DNA of 62,000 nucleotides from Symbiodinium natans (taxonomy: Eukaryota > Sar > Dinophyceae > Suessiales > Symbiodiniaceae). Below are positions 41,719 to 51,710 of the stretch, in pieces. Under the pieces are notes generated by a model. It saw nothing but the letters and a program-made list of their open reading frames with translations. It was not told the origin of the DNA and made no database searches. Within the stretch, counting starts at the first letter, position 1. The number at the start of each line of letters is the position of its first letter. Position numbers and translations under genes: made by a program. The stretch is from NCBI GenBank assembly GCA_905221605.1, contig CAJNDS010000269.1:140001-202000 (forward strand), in the 5' to 3' direction.

Positions 41719-42348
41719 CTTCAGAGGTTCCAAACCAAATCAAGAGACTGCACAGCGCTAAACTGCTACAGCCAGGACTTCACAAGGCACCCGAGCAAAG
41801 TACAAAAGAAAGGAAGCGTCAAAAAAGACAGCACCAGGTTAACCCCGCGAGCCCTGGCATGCTTAGGACTCCCCAAAATGTCTCCTCCCTCTGCTGCTTT
41901 TGCCAGCTACATTCGCCGTCTGCACCTGCTGTGAACCATCACGCTGGCGCTGTGGAGAACCCTTTCCAACATCTGCAGCAGGGCATTTGCGTGCCCCCTT
42001 TGGTCCCTCTCTGGAACGCAACAGCACGAAGGTGCACTTGCACAAAGTCACGATGCCACGAGCTCCAGCCCACTCGTTTGTTGCACTTCCCCTTGTTCAA
42101 CTGCTACGCGCATTTCGTGAAAGGGCCCGGTGGACGTACTAACAAGCGGCGTGCACCTACCACGCACGGAGTGCAGTGTAGCGAAGGCTCATGTACAGCG
42201 CAAGAGTCAAGCCCTATGCGACAAACTGGTCCGGACACCAGCCCTACAATGGCCTAAACGTGTTCGTTGTCCTGGGTTGGGACAGGCAGGCAAACGCCAA
42301 CATCGCAACGAAATGACATTCTCCACGAACGAGAAGTAGGGCGGGCAC

Positions 42349-42541
42349 CTGCTTTTGCATTTTTTGCTGCTGCTCCCTCTGGAACTGCAGCTCCCTCGAC
42401 TGCTGCTCCTGGCGCTCTTGTTCCCGCTGCTGCTGAAGCTGTTTTTGCATAAGCTCACGTCGTTGCATTTCCATTTGCTCTCGCTCACGCTGCTGCTGCT
42501 GTTGCTGCTGCTGTTGCTGCTGCTGCTGCGCGGCCAGCCTG
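42349..42541 (-). CDS. Q-rich exon
   Basis: Starts after CTGCAAG (42542 side) and reads RLAA followed by about thirteen glutamines, then REREQMEMQRRELMQKQLQQ and REQERQEQQSRELQFQREQQ, ending MQKQ at CAG|GTGCCC. Strongly charged Q/E/R coiled-coil sequence. It lies between the Sec14 and GOLD exons, an arrangement that would suit a linker in a Golgi or lipid-transfer protein. Membership in that gene is an inference. Confidence 0.6.
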
Positions 42542-42599
42542 ACTTGCAGGCAGGCAAGACACGTCACTCAGACCAATGCAGCGTCAGCTATACTTGCTT

Positions 42600-43265
42600 C
42601 CGCTGAGATGATTACTGCTGTTGTCTGATCTGCTCCTCCTGCATTGCCTGATTCCTCGGCTTACGGTGACATGATTCCGCCTGGATTCATATCGGCGTCT
42701 GAGGACCCGGCATTCCCGGTCCTGAAAGTGGCACGTGGCAATGTGTGGACCATTGTGAACCAGCTAAAACCACGAGACTTCTCTGCAAGCGCGCTGCCTG
42801 GGCCCCCTGGGCGTGCAGCCTGGCCCATCGGCAATGACCCAACACTCCACAGCCAAGGACGACAGCACTTCGACCTGCATGCCCAGCTGCGGCTGCATCT
42901 GCCTCGCACGGCCACTATGCTATGGCTGCCATGGTGCGCTTGCGACATGTCAAGCCCATCAGGAAGTCGAGGTTTGAGAACCCTTTGGGGGAATGGGGCA
43001 AGCGCTGGTTTGGCCCACCCATGGGCAACTTGTTGGCACCTCGGGGGGCGTTGAGTGCAGCAGCACACAGGATGTTGCAAGTTCTGACGGGTCCCCCGGC
43101 TGCGCATGGCATCCATGGGGTTTCGGTTGGCCTCGCAAGATCAAAGATGCGAATCCCACACGTCAAGACTTGAAATGCAAGGCCTGCATGCCAGGATTGG
43201 CGTAGGACATACCGCCAGCCTGTTTGGTTGCGCTCGTGCAGATCTGCCATATGCGCCAAACGACT
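42600..43265. other. Unique sequence with competing frames
   Basis: Both strands are open in places (for example plus 42644-43054), typical of GC-rich intron sequence. No supported exon. Confidence 0.3.
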
Positions 43266-43269
43266 GTGC

Positions 43270-43350
43270 AACCCTAACCCTAAACCCTAAACCCTTAACC
43301 CTAAACCCTGAACCCTAAACCCTGAACCCTAAACCCTAAACCCGAAACCC
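43270..43350. repeat. CCCTAAA array
   Basis: About 11 units with CCCTGAA and CCCTTAA variants. Confidence 0.9.
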
Positions 43351-43634
43351 CAGAGCTTCGTCGAGCTAGGCCAATGGCATTCATCATGTCCATCCTGGCC
43401 AGTATCCAGTGGCAAACCGCGGGTGCATCAAGCTGCTGTGCCTTGCCTTGAAAATCGCGGCCGTTTTTCAAGCTGCTGGCAAGTCTGTGCCCTTGAGCTA
43501 ACTTAAATTTCCCTGTCTAGAACGGCTGCTCAGGGCACTCTAGATGGTGAAGCATCCAGCGCGTATGGGAAAACCTTTGCACCTGCAGCAAAGCGCGAGA
43601 AAATAGTTGCCTCAACCTACAACCAAGCTACGGT

Positions 43635-43720
43635 AACCCTAAACCCTATACCCTAAACCCCTTTTGCATCTGGTCTGCTGTGACTCAACCCTAAACCCCC
43701 AGACCCCGAAACCCCTAAAC
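43635..43720. repeat. Short degenerate CCCTAAA islands
   Basis: Units at 43635-43660 and 43686-43720, within the presumed intron downstream of the last Sec14 exon. Confidence 0.8.
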
Positions 43721-43770
43721 CCCTTTGTCGTGAGAGGAACCAAGTCTTGAGGCGTGGCAAGGCACAAGAC

Positions 43771-43901
43771 CCGCCAAGCTCCACAGGCAGATGGTCCTCA
43801 CACCGCAATTTAGGGTTTAGGGTTTAGGGTTTAGGGTTTAGGGTTTAGGGTTTAGGGTTTAGGGTTGAGGGTTAGGGGTTGAGGGTTGAGGGTGGAGGGT
43901 G

Positions 43902-43995
<94 letters not shown>

Positions 43996-46866
43996 GGTTT
44001 AGTGCCAGGGCACCCGTACCCTCTAAGATGTGCGAACCCGCAGAATGGGGTTCCTCGTACCCCCCCATAATAACCCCTAAACCCTAAACCCTAAACCCTA
44101 AACCCAAGGACTGTTAGTATACGGGGAACATCCCAACCTAAAAGCCTACCACCGGTCCGCCCCCAGGAGCGACAACATATCATCCGGAACCTCGTGGCGA
44201 AGCATGCTCCAGGGTTTAGGGTTTAGGGTTTCCTAGAGATTTGGTGCGCAAAGAGACCTCTCCCCTCAGAACCATCATAAAAACCTATATAACTCCAACT
44301 CCTAAGGGCTTATGTCACTTAATACCTACACTACACAGATAACAACACAATTCCTGAGGAGAGCTTCGAAAGCTCAAAGAACACAAACACGCGCAAACAC
44401 TTGCAAACACAGTGCAGCACAGCATGTGGCTTTGGCATTCTGGCTCTGCAGCTGTGGCTGAGCCAAAATAGGTACAGCCAAGTAGCCCCGGAGCTGAAAT
44501 GGATCTTTGTGAGCGTGTCTTCGTTCCTTGACATGACTTGTGCAGGGCTGGGCCCCGCTGGGCTCTGTGGATTCCGTGGGCACTCTGGGCACTCAAATGC
44601 CGTCTGGTGGCAGGAACGGGCGGATCACGGCGAACCTTGGGAAGATTCTGAAGTCCGGTCTGGGCGTGTGCTTCGGCCCACTAGACTGAAAGATGAACAT
44701 CCAGGAGCTGAAAGCTCAGTTTTGCACAGCCAAGGCGGCCAAGGCGGGTTTCTGATTCGCAGTTGCCGATTCGTCGTTTCTCATTCGCTAGTCGTGAAGT
44801 AGCACTCAACGAGCCAACGCCGGAAAACTGTCTATCTGAGGGTTTCGACTTCAAGGTTTACAAGGGTCAAGAAGACTAGCCACACTGCAGGGCAAGATAT
44901 GCATCAATCCCACAAGGCATTGGCTCACAACAGCGGGGCAGTTGTACAGACAACCTGGTGCCCGCACACCGACTTTCCGAGTGCCTTATTGTACAATCGA
45001 AGTCACGCCCCCCGCCCCCCCCCCCAGCACAAAACCCCCACAAAGGACCGGTTCTGAGTGCATCAACGAAGAGGAAGGCAGGGGCGGAAGCGGATGGGAA
45101 GGAGAGAGGGCAGGTGGTGTGTGCTCTGCATCCTCCGAAAATTACTCCCAAAGGCCTCGGGCCACATCTTTTTCTGCCAGGCGACAATGCCTGGAAGAGC
45201 CATGGTGCATTGACCACGAACACATGAGCCACTGTGTCTGGATAGTGTGCCTCATCAATCCTTAGCTGCAAGATCGTAGCAGATTTTCCTGTGCAGCTCA
45301 TGGGCTGCTGCTGCTGCTGCTCCTTCTGCCATCGTTGCCACCACTACTGCAAGACTGCTGCTCCTGCTGATGCTTTTACTGCTGTTGCTTTCGCGACACA
45401 TATACAAAGACGACGAAGACGAAGACTACCACCACCACCACCACCACCACCTCAACGACTAAACTTAAACTGCTGGGGGGTTGGTCGAGTTGTCGCGGTG
45501 GTGATCAAGGTGACCAAAACCACCCCCAGCAATCATCCGTTACTTAACTTGCAACTCCCGAAGACATGTAGCAGCCTGGCCTGCACGAGGCCGACTTCGG
45601 CACATCAGGACAGTAATTACTCTGGAACACCGTTCCCCAATGCGGACGCAGATAGATGTGTCGGGTTTTGGGCTGAAACATGCAAAAGAGCATGTAGACG
45701 CTGTTACACTCTGGGGAACACAGTTCCCCAATGTGGACGCCGATCGATGCGAAAACAAAACGAGCGATGCGAGATAAAGCGCCTACATGCACCACCAACA
45801 CTGCCACACTGCAATGACTCAGAACACTCCTACCACTGCTCCCAAAGCCACCACAAAAACCACTACCACTGTCGCAGCTATTCCTGCAACTGCGTGCCTG
45901 TTACGTCCTCAAAACCAGCTTCCTGTACATCCAAGTCCTATCCTACAAACGCAGCTACTACGACTGCACGTCATCCTGCTACCTAAACTGGGCCATCTTT
46001 GCCACGGGTAGCTGGCTGACCGCAGCAAAGGCCGAGATCAAGCGTGGGTGAAAGTGCCAGGCACTGAGCCTCTCTGAAGGCTTCTGTTTTGGCTGAATCG
46101 CCTAACAAGTCTCTACAAAACATGATGGTTTGGGGGCTGTAGGATCCCCCTAGGTCACCTCTGCAAACCAAGGCACCCGTCCATGTCAATGATCAGAACA
46201 AACCCCCTGGAGTCCTTGCTCAGGCTGGGCCTTTCCATCTCCAGCAACGTCTCATCGGCCATGGCATGCAAGATGCTGAACTTCTCCAGGTCTTCGGTTG
46301 CATCGAGCACGGCTTGAACGTTCCAAGCCCCCACCCTCTCTACCAGGATCGGGCGGCCATGTTTGTCTAGGCCGATGAAGTCCTTATCCGTCATGCAGTG
46401 CGGTCTTGAAGGTACAGGCTGCGTGCTACAACTTCCTTTCTGCAAGGCGGCATACAAAAGAACTCGTCTCAGGGCCAGTTCTTCCGCACACCAATCTTTG
46501 CAGCGCAACTTCTCCTGCAGGGGGCCGTGGTGTGATTTGGAGGATCCGAGTGGTTGCTTAAAGGGTTATTGGCTTCTGAACGCGCAGTGTCCTTGACTTT
46601 TGTAGCGTCTCGCCAAGCCATCGTGTCTGTCAGCCGCGCCCGTGCTTTCTGCTGATCGAAATTCGTGGCACGCAGGAAGGCCAGGAGGTCCTTACAGACG
46701 CGCGGGTTTAGGGTTTAGGATTTTGGGGTTTAAGGTTTAGGGGTTTGGGGTTTGGGGTTTAGGGTTTAGGGTTGAGGGTTTAGGGTGCCAACAGCTCTGC
46801 AACACAGCCTGCTCATCCGCTTCAACGCCGACCGTGCGCAGATCTTCTTTTAAACGTTGGATCTTA
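43771..46866 (-). CDS. Sec14/CRAL-TRIO lipid-transfer protein, multi-exon
   Basis: Exons in transcript order: 46806-46866 (AKIQRLKEDLRTVGVEADEQ); about 46590-46690 (DLLAFLRATNFDQQKARARL then MAWR); about 46169-46430 (FIGLDKHGRPILVERVGAWN, ending VLIIDMDGCL); 45549-45580 (QAATCLRELQ); 45186-45265 (LRIDEAHYPDTVAHVFVVNA, PWLFQAL); 44601-44635 (FAVIRPFLPPD); 44476-44518 (DTLTKIHFSSGATWL); 43771-43796 (DHLPVELGG). Phases agree at the junctions I could test. This covers the CRAL-TRIO N helix (LLxFLRAxxFD) and the Sec14 fold through YPxxxxxxFxVNAPWLFxAxW-type and LPxELGG signatures. The family binds and exchanges phosphoinositide-type lipids at the Golgi or plasma membrane. A small exon before 43796 is missing. 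One intron (44521-44600) starts with GC. The start codon and the downstream end were not identified; Q-rich and GOLD exons on the same strand may continue the gene. Confidence 0.8.
43808..43998. repeat. TTTAGGG array passing into a TTGAGGG block
   Basis: About eight TTTAGGG units, then about 17 TTGAGGG units with two GTGGAGGG steps. On the coding strand it ends 12 bases before the acceptor of the exon at 43796, so it is probably the 3' part of an intron. Confidence 0.9.
44040..44137. mobile_element. MITE family A split by CCCTAAA units
   Basis: Left-centre module CCTCGTACCCCCCCATAATA, then about five CCCTAAA units (44067-44105), then the right-half module AAGGACTGTTAGTATACGGG and GAACATCCC. 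In intact family A copies (50990-51082) the stretch ATAATCCCTATTAAGGACTG is continuous, so the array sits inside the element. Confidence 0.6.
45290..45985. other. Sec14 introns with CTG and CCA runs and a 40-bp direct repeat
   Basis: CTG run (45303-45322), CCA run (45430-45452), and two copies of GGAACACCGTTCCCCAATGC / GGAACACAGTTCCCCAATGT extending into GGACGC...GATGTG / GATGCG (45624-45660 and 45715-45753). A 231-codon plus-strand frame here is antisense to the Sec14 exons and rejected. Confidence 0.6.
46691..46805 (-). repeat. 115-bp intron made mostly of telomere-like repeats
   Basis: Lies between two firmly assigned Sec14 exons. On the coding strand: donor GCT|GTGTTGCAGAGC, about twelve CCCTAAA/CCCCAAA units, then CGCGCGTCTGTAAG|GACCTC. 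The exons join in phase 0 to give the expected DEQA-DLLAFLRATNFD sequence. Confidence 0.75.
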
Positions 46867-46999
46867 GCTCGGCAGCATGCTAAACATGCGAGCACCGGGA
46901 GTGCTGAGATCGGAACATCTGACCGACGTGATTTATAGCCGAGCCACTTCAGGCAGCCATAATCTTGCCAGCTCACGTCTGTCCAGAGGGTCGCCGTCC

Positions 47000-47810
47000 G
47001 ACATTGCTGCATCCAGTCTACATGCTAGTTTGCTGCACGGCATCCTCTGCAGATCACATGCATTGAGCTTCAGGTATGTGCCGGCTTCTTTTGCTTGGAC
47101 ATGTCAGGGCATTGGTGGATCTAGACCTCGTTTCAAAAGAGCCACACATGGCGCACTTGGCGCGACAAAAGACTCACTTGGCGCGGCTGGCTCACTTGGG
47201 CAGAGTGCAATTCAGCTGCAACGAGGCCTCATCTGTCCACCAGCACCTGGCATGTTCCCCATGGCACCTGTCATCAGCTCCGGGGTCAGGTCCACTCACG
47301 CAGCACATGGGAGCCGTCTTTGACTGTGCGTCAGGCCGTTGGAAGCCATCTGGGCCTGCTGCATGGCCTTTGCAGAGCTACATTCTGAAGAAGAGCCCCC
47401 GAAACAGGAGCTCCCCGAGATGCTCTCGCCTGGAGTTGCTGCTGCCTTGGCATTTCCGCCCCAGGAGTCTGACTTGCATGCTGGCTTGCAAGATCTGCCG
47501 GCCTGCTCCCACCTTGGCACGCACCTGGCTTGCCATCACATGCTGCCTCGTGATGTGCCTCGAGGCCTTTCTTATATTTCTTATCTCTTGCCTCCTTGCG
47601 GCATCTGCCTGGGCAAGAATGACATGGGTCATGAACACCACGAAACCACGAAGCGACAGGAATTCTCTTAGCTCCCAACCAGTTGTTCGCCGGAGGCCTC
47701 AGCTACGACAGTCCCAGCCCTGGCTTCGCCAAAGCGGGTTCTCCGTAAGACCCCCGCTGAGGCGCCAAGTGTCCAAACTTCCTGGAGCTTCGCACGTGAG
47801 GGGCTAGAAG
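47000..47810 (-). CDS. Possible upstream exon(s), uncertain
   Basis: A minus-strand frame (about 47450-47640) reads MTHVILAQADAARRQEIRNI then RKASRHITRQHVMASQVRAK. It lies upstream of the Sec14 exons and could be part of their gene. Plus-strand frames compete. No domain recognised. Confidence 0.3.
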
Positions 47811-47832
47811 GATAAGGATTACACCCTTTGCA

Positions 47833-47930
47833 AACCCCAAACCCTAAACCCTAAACCCTAAACCCTAAACCCTAAACCCTAAACCCGAAACCCTAAACCC
47901 TAAACCCTAAACCCTAAACCCTGAACCCTA
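47833..47930. repeat. CCCTAAA array
   Basis: About 14 units with one CCCGAAA and one CCCTGAA. Confidence 0.95.
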
Positions 47931-47983
47931 TCCGTGTGCCCCAGGAGCTGCAGAAGCAGAGCCCCCCCCCCCCCCCCCCCTGC

Positions 47984-48102
47984 AGCCCTACAGTAAGCCC
48001 CAAAAAGTTGGAACCATTTGGACAAATAGTGCTGGGATTCCCTATACTTTACTCTTAGGGATTGAGGCTATTGAGTTTCCAACTTTTTGGCTTCTACTAT
48101 GA
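47984..48102. repeat. Dispersed repeat F, copy 2
   Basis: Matches 13713-13832; core ATAGTGCTGGGATTCCCTAT. The ends, CCCCAAAAAGTTGGAA and TTCCAACTTTTTGGC, form an inverted repeat that is better preserved here than in copy 1, so the element is a foldback. Confidence 0.75.
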
Positions 48103-48539
48103 GTCTTACTCTGCAGCTCTCAAGGCCTCAGCGCATCGGCAGCTGACTTCTGCAGGCCGTGGCTGCTGCCACCTCAAGACTCAGGGTTTAGGATTTAGGG
48201 TTTAGGGTTTAGGAGAAGACTGAAACATGCCATCACAACAACCCACAGCAAACGAAAGCAGGCATCACGTCATCTCTCACCACCCCCACAGTCCACTCAA
48301 GAATAACTCTGCACACCGAAGACACACGAAGAGACCCACGAAGCCTGGTAGCTGTGGGGGCGGTGGAGCCTGCAGGTCTGCTTCGCACGCCTACGAGCAC
48401 CACTGGGACTAAGTTCCGGAGGGCCTTGGCAGTGTCTGCGCCAGCCTGGCGTGCTCTGTTCGCTGCCGCTTTCGTGCACTCTTGCGCAAGACAAGAAAAC
48501 GGCGAAAGGGCGCAAGGAAACGCCGGGCGTGACCTTGTC

Positions 48540-48690
48540 GTTCAGCTGCAAATACTCCTCCCGGAGCCTGTTGCGGAATGCCAAGCGCAGTGCGGAACCA
48601 AAATCGTGGCGGTACAGGCGGCGAGCAGTTGCGCTGAGGGCATATCGACATGGGTTGGATGTCACCACCACGCCTGACGAAGACACCAAG
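48540..48690 (-). CDS. Probable exon, basic helical protein
   Basis: Begins after GTCAG near 48690 and reads GVVVTSNPCRYALSATARRL then YRHDFGSALRLAFRNRLREE, YLQLNDK, ending at AAG|GTCACG. The L-Y-R...R...R-x-E-Y pattern is loosely like the LYR-motif family of mitochondrial assembly factors, but spacing is not diagnostic and I do not assign it. Confidence 0.5.
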
Positions 48691-48764
48691 AGGTCTTTCG
48701 ACAAGCTGGGTAAGTCAGGGAGAGGAGTTCAGGCTCTGGTCAGGTAGATTCAAGATTGAGCCCG

Positions 48765-48890
48765 ATGCGTCTCAACATCCACCTGAGTTCTGCTGGCATG
48801 ACAGTGGACCAGCTACTATAGCCGCTGGTCCGTAGGCTTCGTGCGGAGTATCGGACGGTTTGAGGGTCGAAGCCGGTGACTATTCCAGTG
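48765..48890 (-). CDS. Probable exon, unknown
   Basis: The minus strand reads GIVTGFDPQTVRYSARSLRT then SGYSSWSTVMPAELRWMLRR and IGLNLE. Lies just upstream of the exon at 48540-48690 on the same strand; probably the same gene. No domain recognised. Confidence 0.45.
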
Positions 48891-48959
48891 CCTTGTTCAT
48901 TCTGATGCTGTGACTTGCATGCACATGCTCGGAAAAAGCCGTGCATCAGTGCCAAGAAC

Positions 48960-49780
48960 TGTGGCTCGCCTTTTCCGCGCGCCTCTTCTTCTTTGCAAAG
49001 GGTCTCTTTCGGTGCCAGGCATTCGGTTGAATTAGGAACTCAAGAGGCAACAGAAACGCCGCTTACACCAGACCTTGGTCATTCTGCCGATGTTCGTCCA
49101 AGTGCTCGTCCACATGGGTCTATAAATAGTTATGGGCTACAGGGCCCTGATTTCGGGGCAACAGAATAAGAAGAATACTATCTTACTGGGCTTGGACTCA
49201 TGACATCTCATGACCAGGGATCAGGTCTGACATCTCCAGCTCTCACTAAACCGCTGCCTTTTACTTGCCCTTCCTCATGTTCTGAAGTGCCTTCCGGGGC
49301 CAACTCTCTTGCCTGCACGAGCCTTTCACTCCCTGCAAGCTGGGGGTTTCTGGAAATGGGGGGTACCTTCTTGGGGTCCTTATCATAAGGGACGTCTGCA
49401 GTTCTAGCTTGCTCCCGCTGGCTTCAGGCTTTACACTTTAGGGCACACCGCTACTTTTGAAGGACAGATGTCGCAACTGCCAGGCAACCCCAGACAGAAA
49501 GCAGCAAACTACAAGATGCGGGTGTGACAAAAACAGTCGCTGTGATTGGGCTGGGTATGGACGCAGGGGCTCCAGCAAGAACGATTATTTGTAAAAAACA
49601 GCGTGACATAAACGACCATACGGACCATACGGTATCACCGAAGAAAGAACACAGAGGCCAGATGAGCCGGTTGCGCACTGCACACACGTTTCTCTCCCAG
49701 CCTTCGTGAGCAGAGCAGAAAGCTGGGCATCTGGTTTCTTTGAAAGTGACTCGATGTTGTCTCCCAGCTTGCTCACCTTT
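48960..49780. other. Unique sequence with a MITE family C half copy
   Basis: Half copy at 49345-49395 (GGTTTCTGGAAATGGGGGGT then ACCTTCTTGGGGTCC). No supported exon. Confidence 0.4.
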
Positions 49781-49859
49781 CAAACACCAGCGTGCACCAA
49801 AAAAACAAGCAAAAAAAACAACACATACACTCGCCCAAAACGGTCATACAAATCTTGCA

Positions 49860-50130
49860 TCATGCGAGATGTAGGGCGAGATCCTTCTTCCTGGTTGGAG
49901 CAACTTCTCGGCCGTCTTCCCTCAACCTCTGTGCGCGGTCTTCCGAGATTAGGGCAGCTGTTCATGCTGAGGAAATCTATTCCCTGCGGTTTAGGGTTTA
50001 GGGAGCTCAGAACCACCTGTTCGGCACCACCCTGTGGTCCGAGATTCTCGGTGAACGTATCGACACAACATGTGGAGAGTCCACTGGAGAGAGGTGAAAG
50101 CAGCCAGACTTCTATAAGAAGAGCAAACCA
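49860..50130 (-). CDS. Probable exon(s) with a 33-bp telomere-derived segment
   Basis: The minus frame reads LSPLSSGLSTCCVDTFTENL then GPQGGAEQ, then GIDFLSMNSCPNLGRPRTEV. Between them, 49984-50016 on the coding strand is GTGGTTCTGAGCTCCCTAAA followed by CCCTAAACCGCAG: it begins GT, ends CAG, is 33 bases, stop-free and in frame. It is either a minimal intron or coding sequence for VVLSSLNPKPQ. No domain recognised. Confidence 0.45.
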
Positions 50131-50139
50131 AGGTGGTCT

Positions 50140-50600
50140 TGCGATACTGTTTGGAATCTCGCCGCCAAGTAACTCCTCCGGCACGAGGGACGTCCTTGGA
50201 TTTCTGGATTTCAGGACAAGCGAAAGACCCTGCCTTCAATGCATAGTGCAACCCAGAAATGCCAGAATAATTGACGACGGAATCCTGACTGCACTGCGGT
50301 CTTGAAACCTCCACAATCATCCAAGACTCTTCCGCTTCACAGGGTCGTAGTCCCTACATCTTCCAAAAGATGCATGAAGCTGCTCGTCGCGAAACTGGTC
50401 TGTCAGCTGCCGGTTTCCTGAGCTCCGATGCTGTGTGCGCGGTCAACTCATAAGACCTGTTGATTGAGAACAAGGACTTTTCAACGGGTGCCATCGGAAT
50501 AATGTTCCTGCGCAGACCCCAAACAAGCAGCGCAAGATATTACATATATATATATATATATATGTATGATACGTATACCTACATGCATGCATATATTTGC
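50140..50600. other. Unique sequence with TA microsatellite
   Basis: A TA run at about 50543-50562. No supported exon. Confidence 0.4.
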
Positions 50601-50604
50601 AAGT

Positions 50605-50980
50605 GTCACGCTCTGTGTGTGCAGCCAGCCCGCAAGCGAAGACAGGTCTGTACTTCGCAAAGAGAATGCACACTCGAGTGCGCGGGATTGGGACCGGAGC
50701 ACACTCTGGACTCTGGACGCAAAGCGGCGATGGTTCTGGTGGGAGCAGGATCCAAGACCCGAAAGCGAACGACAATTCTGCACTTCGCAGGATTCGCGGG
50801 GAGGCCTGCGCAGGACGCAGGCAGCCGACGCTTTCCTAGGCCGCAAACCAGGAAATAACCTCCCTGCCACGTTTTCGACGTGGGCGAGCGCGTGATGTAG
50901 GCCGTTAGGCCCTGGCCAAGAAGCCGCAGTAGCCGCGCCAAGACGAGAGGGCCACGAAAGCCGCCCCGCAGCAGCACGCG
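50605..50980 (-). CDS. Possible exon, unknown
   Basis: A minus frame reads LLRGGFRGPLVLARLLRLLG then QGLTAYITRSPTSKTWQGGY. GC-rich; other frames are also open. No family recognised. Confidence 0.3.
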
Positions 50981-50989
50981 ATGGCTTGT

Positions 50990-51082
50990 GCTGTTCCCCC
51001 TTATCTAACAGTCCTTAATAGGGATTATGGTACCCCTTGCTATAATCCCTATTAAGGACTGTTAGTGCAAAGGGGGAACAGC
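50990..51082. mobile_element. MITE family A, best foldback copy
   Basis: Nearly perfect palindrome of 93 bp. The left arm starts GCTGTTCCCCCTTATCTAAC then AGTCCTTAATAGGGATTATG; the right arm is its complement, ending GGGGGAACAGC. No coding capacity. Confidence 0.85.
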
Positions 51083-51099
51083 CCAAAAACACTTCACAC

Positions 51100-51460
51100 G
51101 TTCACACACCAGGTCCATGGCTCTGACTTACAAAGCCAGAATCTGCAACGGTCTCAGGCACAGGGTCCCTTAACCGAGCATGGCCGTCAGAGTTAGACTT
51201 GCAGAACTCAGCGGCCAAGCTGAAAAGCCACTGTCGACATAACAAGCAACGATTGCATTACGGGAACCTGGTCAAGAAAACACAAGGCATCCGAAAAAAA
51301 CAGACGTCATTTTCAATGCTCTGCCGTATTCAATCCATGGGTCGAGCTTGTCTCTCAGCAATCGTAGAGGGAGCCTGCACGCAACCGGAGGAGAATTCTA
51401 GAGCCCAGCCACTCTCAAAGCCGGAGAATGTGGATGCCTAGAGTCCCTCGTTCTCAACAG
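51100..51460. other. Unique sequence, no supported gene
   Basis: A plus frame (51199-51441) is open but K/Q/N-rich and unsupported. Confidence 0.35.
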
Positions 51461-51504
51461 GTTTAAGGTTTGGGGGTTTGGGGTTTAGGGTTTAGGGTTT
51501 GGGG

Positions 51505-51710
51505 CACAGTGCCCGATGATGGAATGGCCATCCCATCCAAGATATTCCAAGGTAGGCCATGCCCTGCCGCCGGCCTTCGCTTTCTTGCTGCCTCTCCGGC
51601 TGAGCAACGGTCCACTACTACCGTTCTTCGGTGCCTCAGAGGCACGCAAGACGGTTCCACACCATGCAGGTGCAAAATAAAGCAGTTACAGCAGCAGTCG
51701 GTTTTGACCA
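51505..51710 (-). CDS. Probable exon ending at telomere repeats
   Basis: The minus frame reads MVKTDCCCNCFILHLHGVEP, then LRHRRTVVVDRCSAGEAARK, GHGLPWNILDGMAIPSSG and ends CACT|GTGCCCCAAACCC, so CCCTAAA-type units (51463-51500) start four bases after the donor. No domain recognised. Confidence 0.4.

Noticed and set aside
42355-42606. Plus-strand leucine-rich frame
   Set aside because: Antisense of the polyglutamine exon, whose borders and composition support the minus strand.
44450-44490. TGAGCCAAAATAGGTAC resembling the reverse of the spliced leader
   Set aside because: Only the first 11 bases match, and the site is the end of a Sec14 exon and its donor; chance similarity.
45291-45986. Plus-strand frame of 231 codons
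   Set aside because: Antisense to the Sec14 exons and introns; composition driven by CTG and CCA runs.
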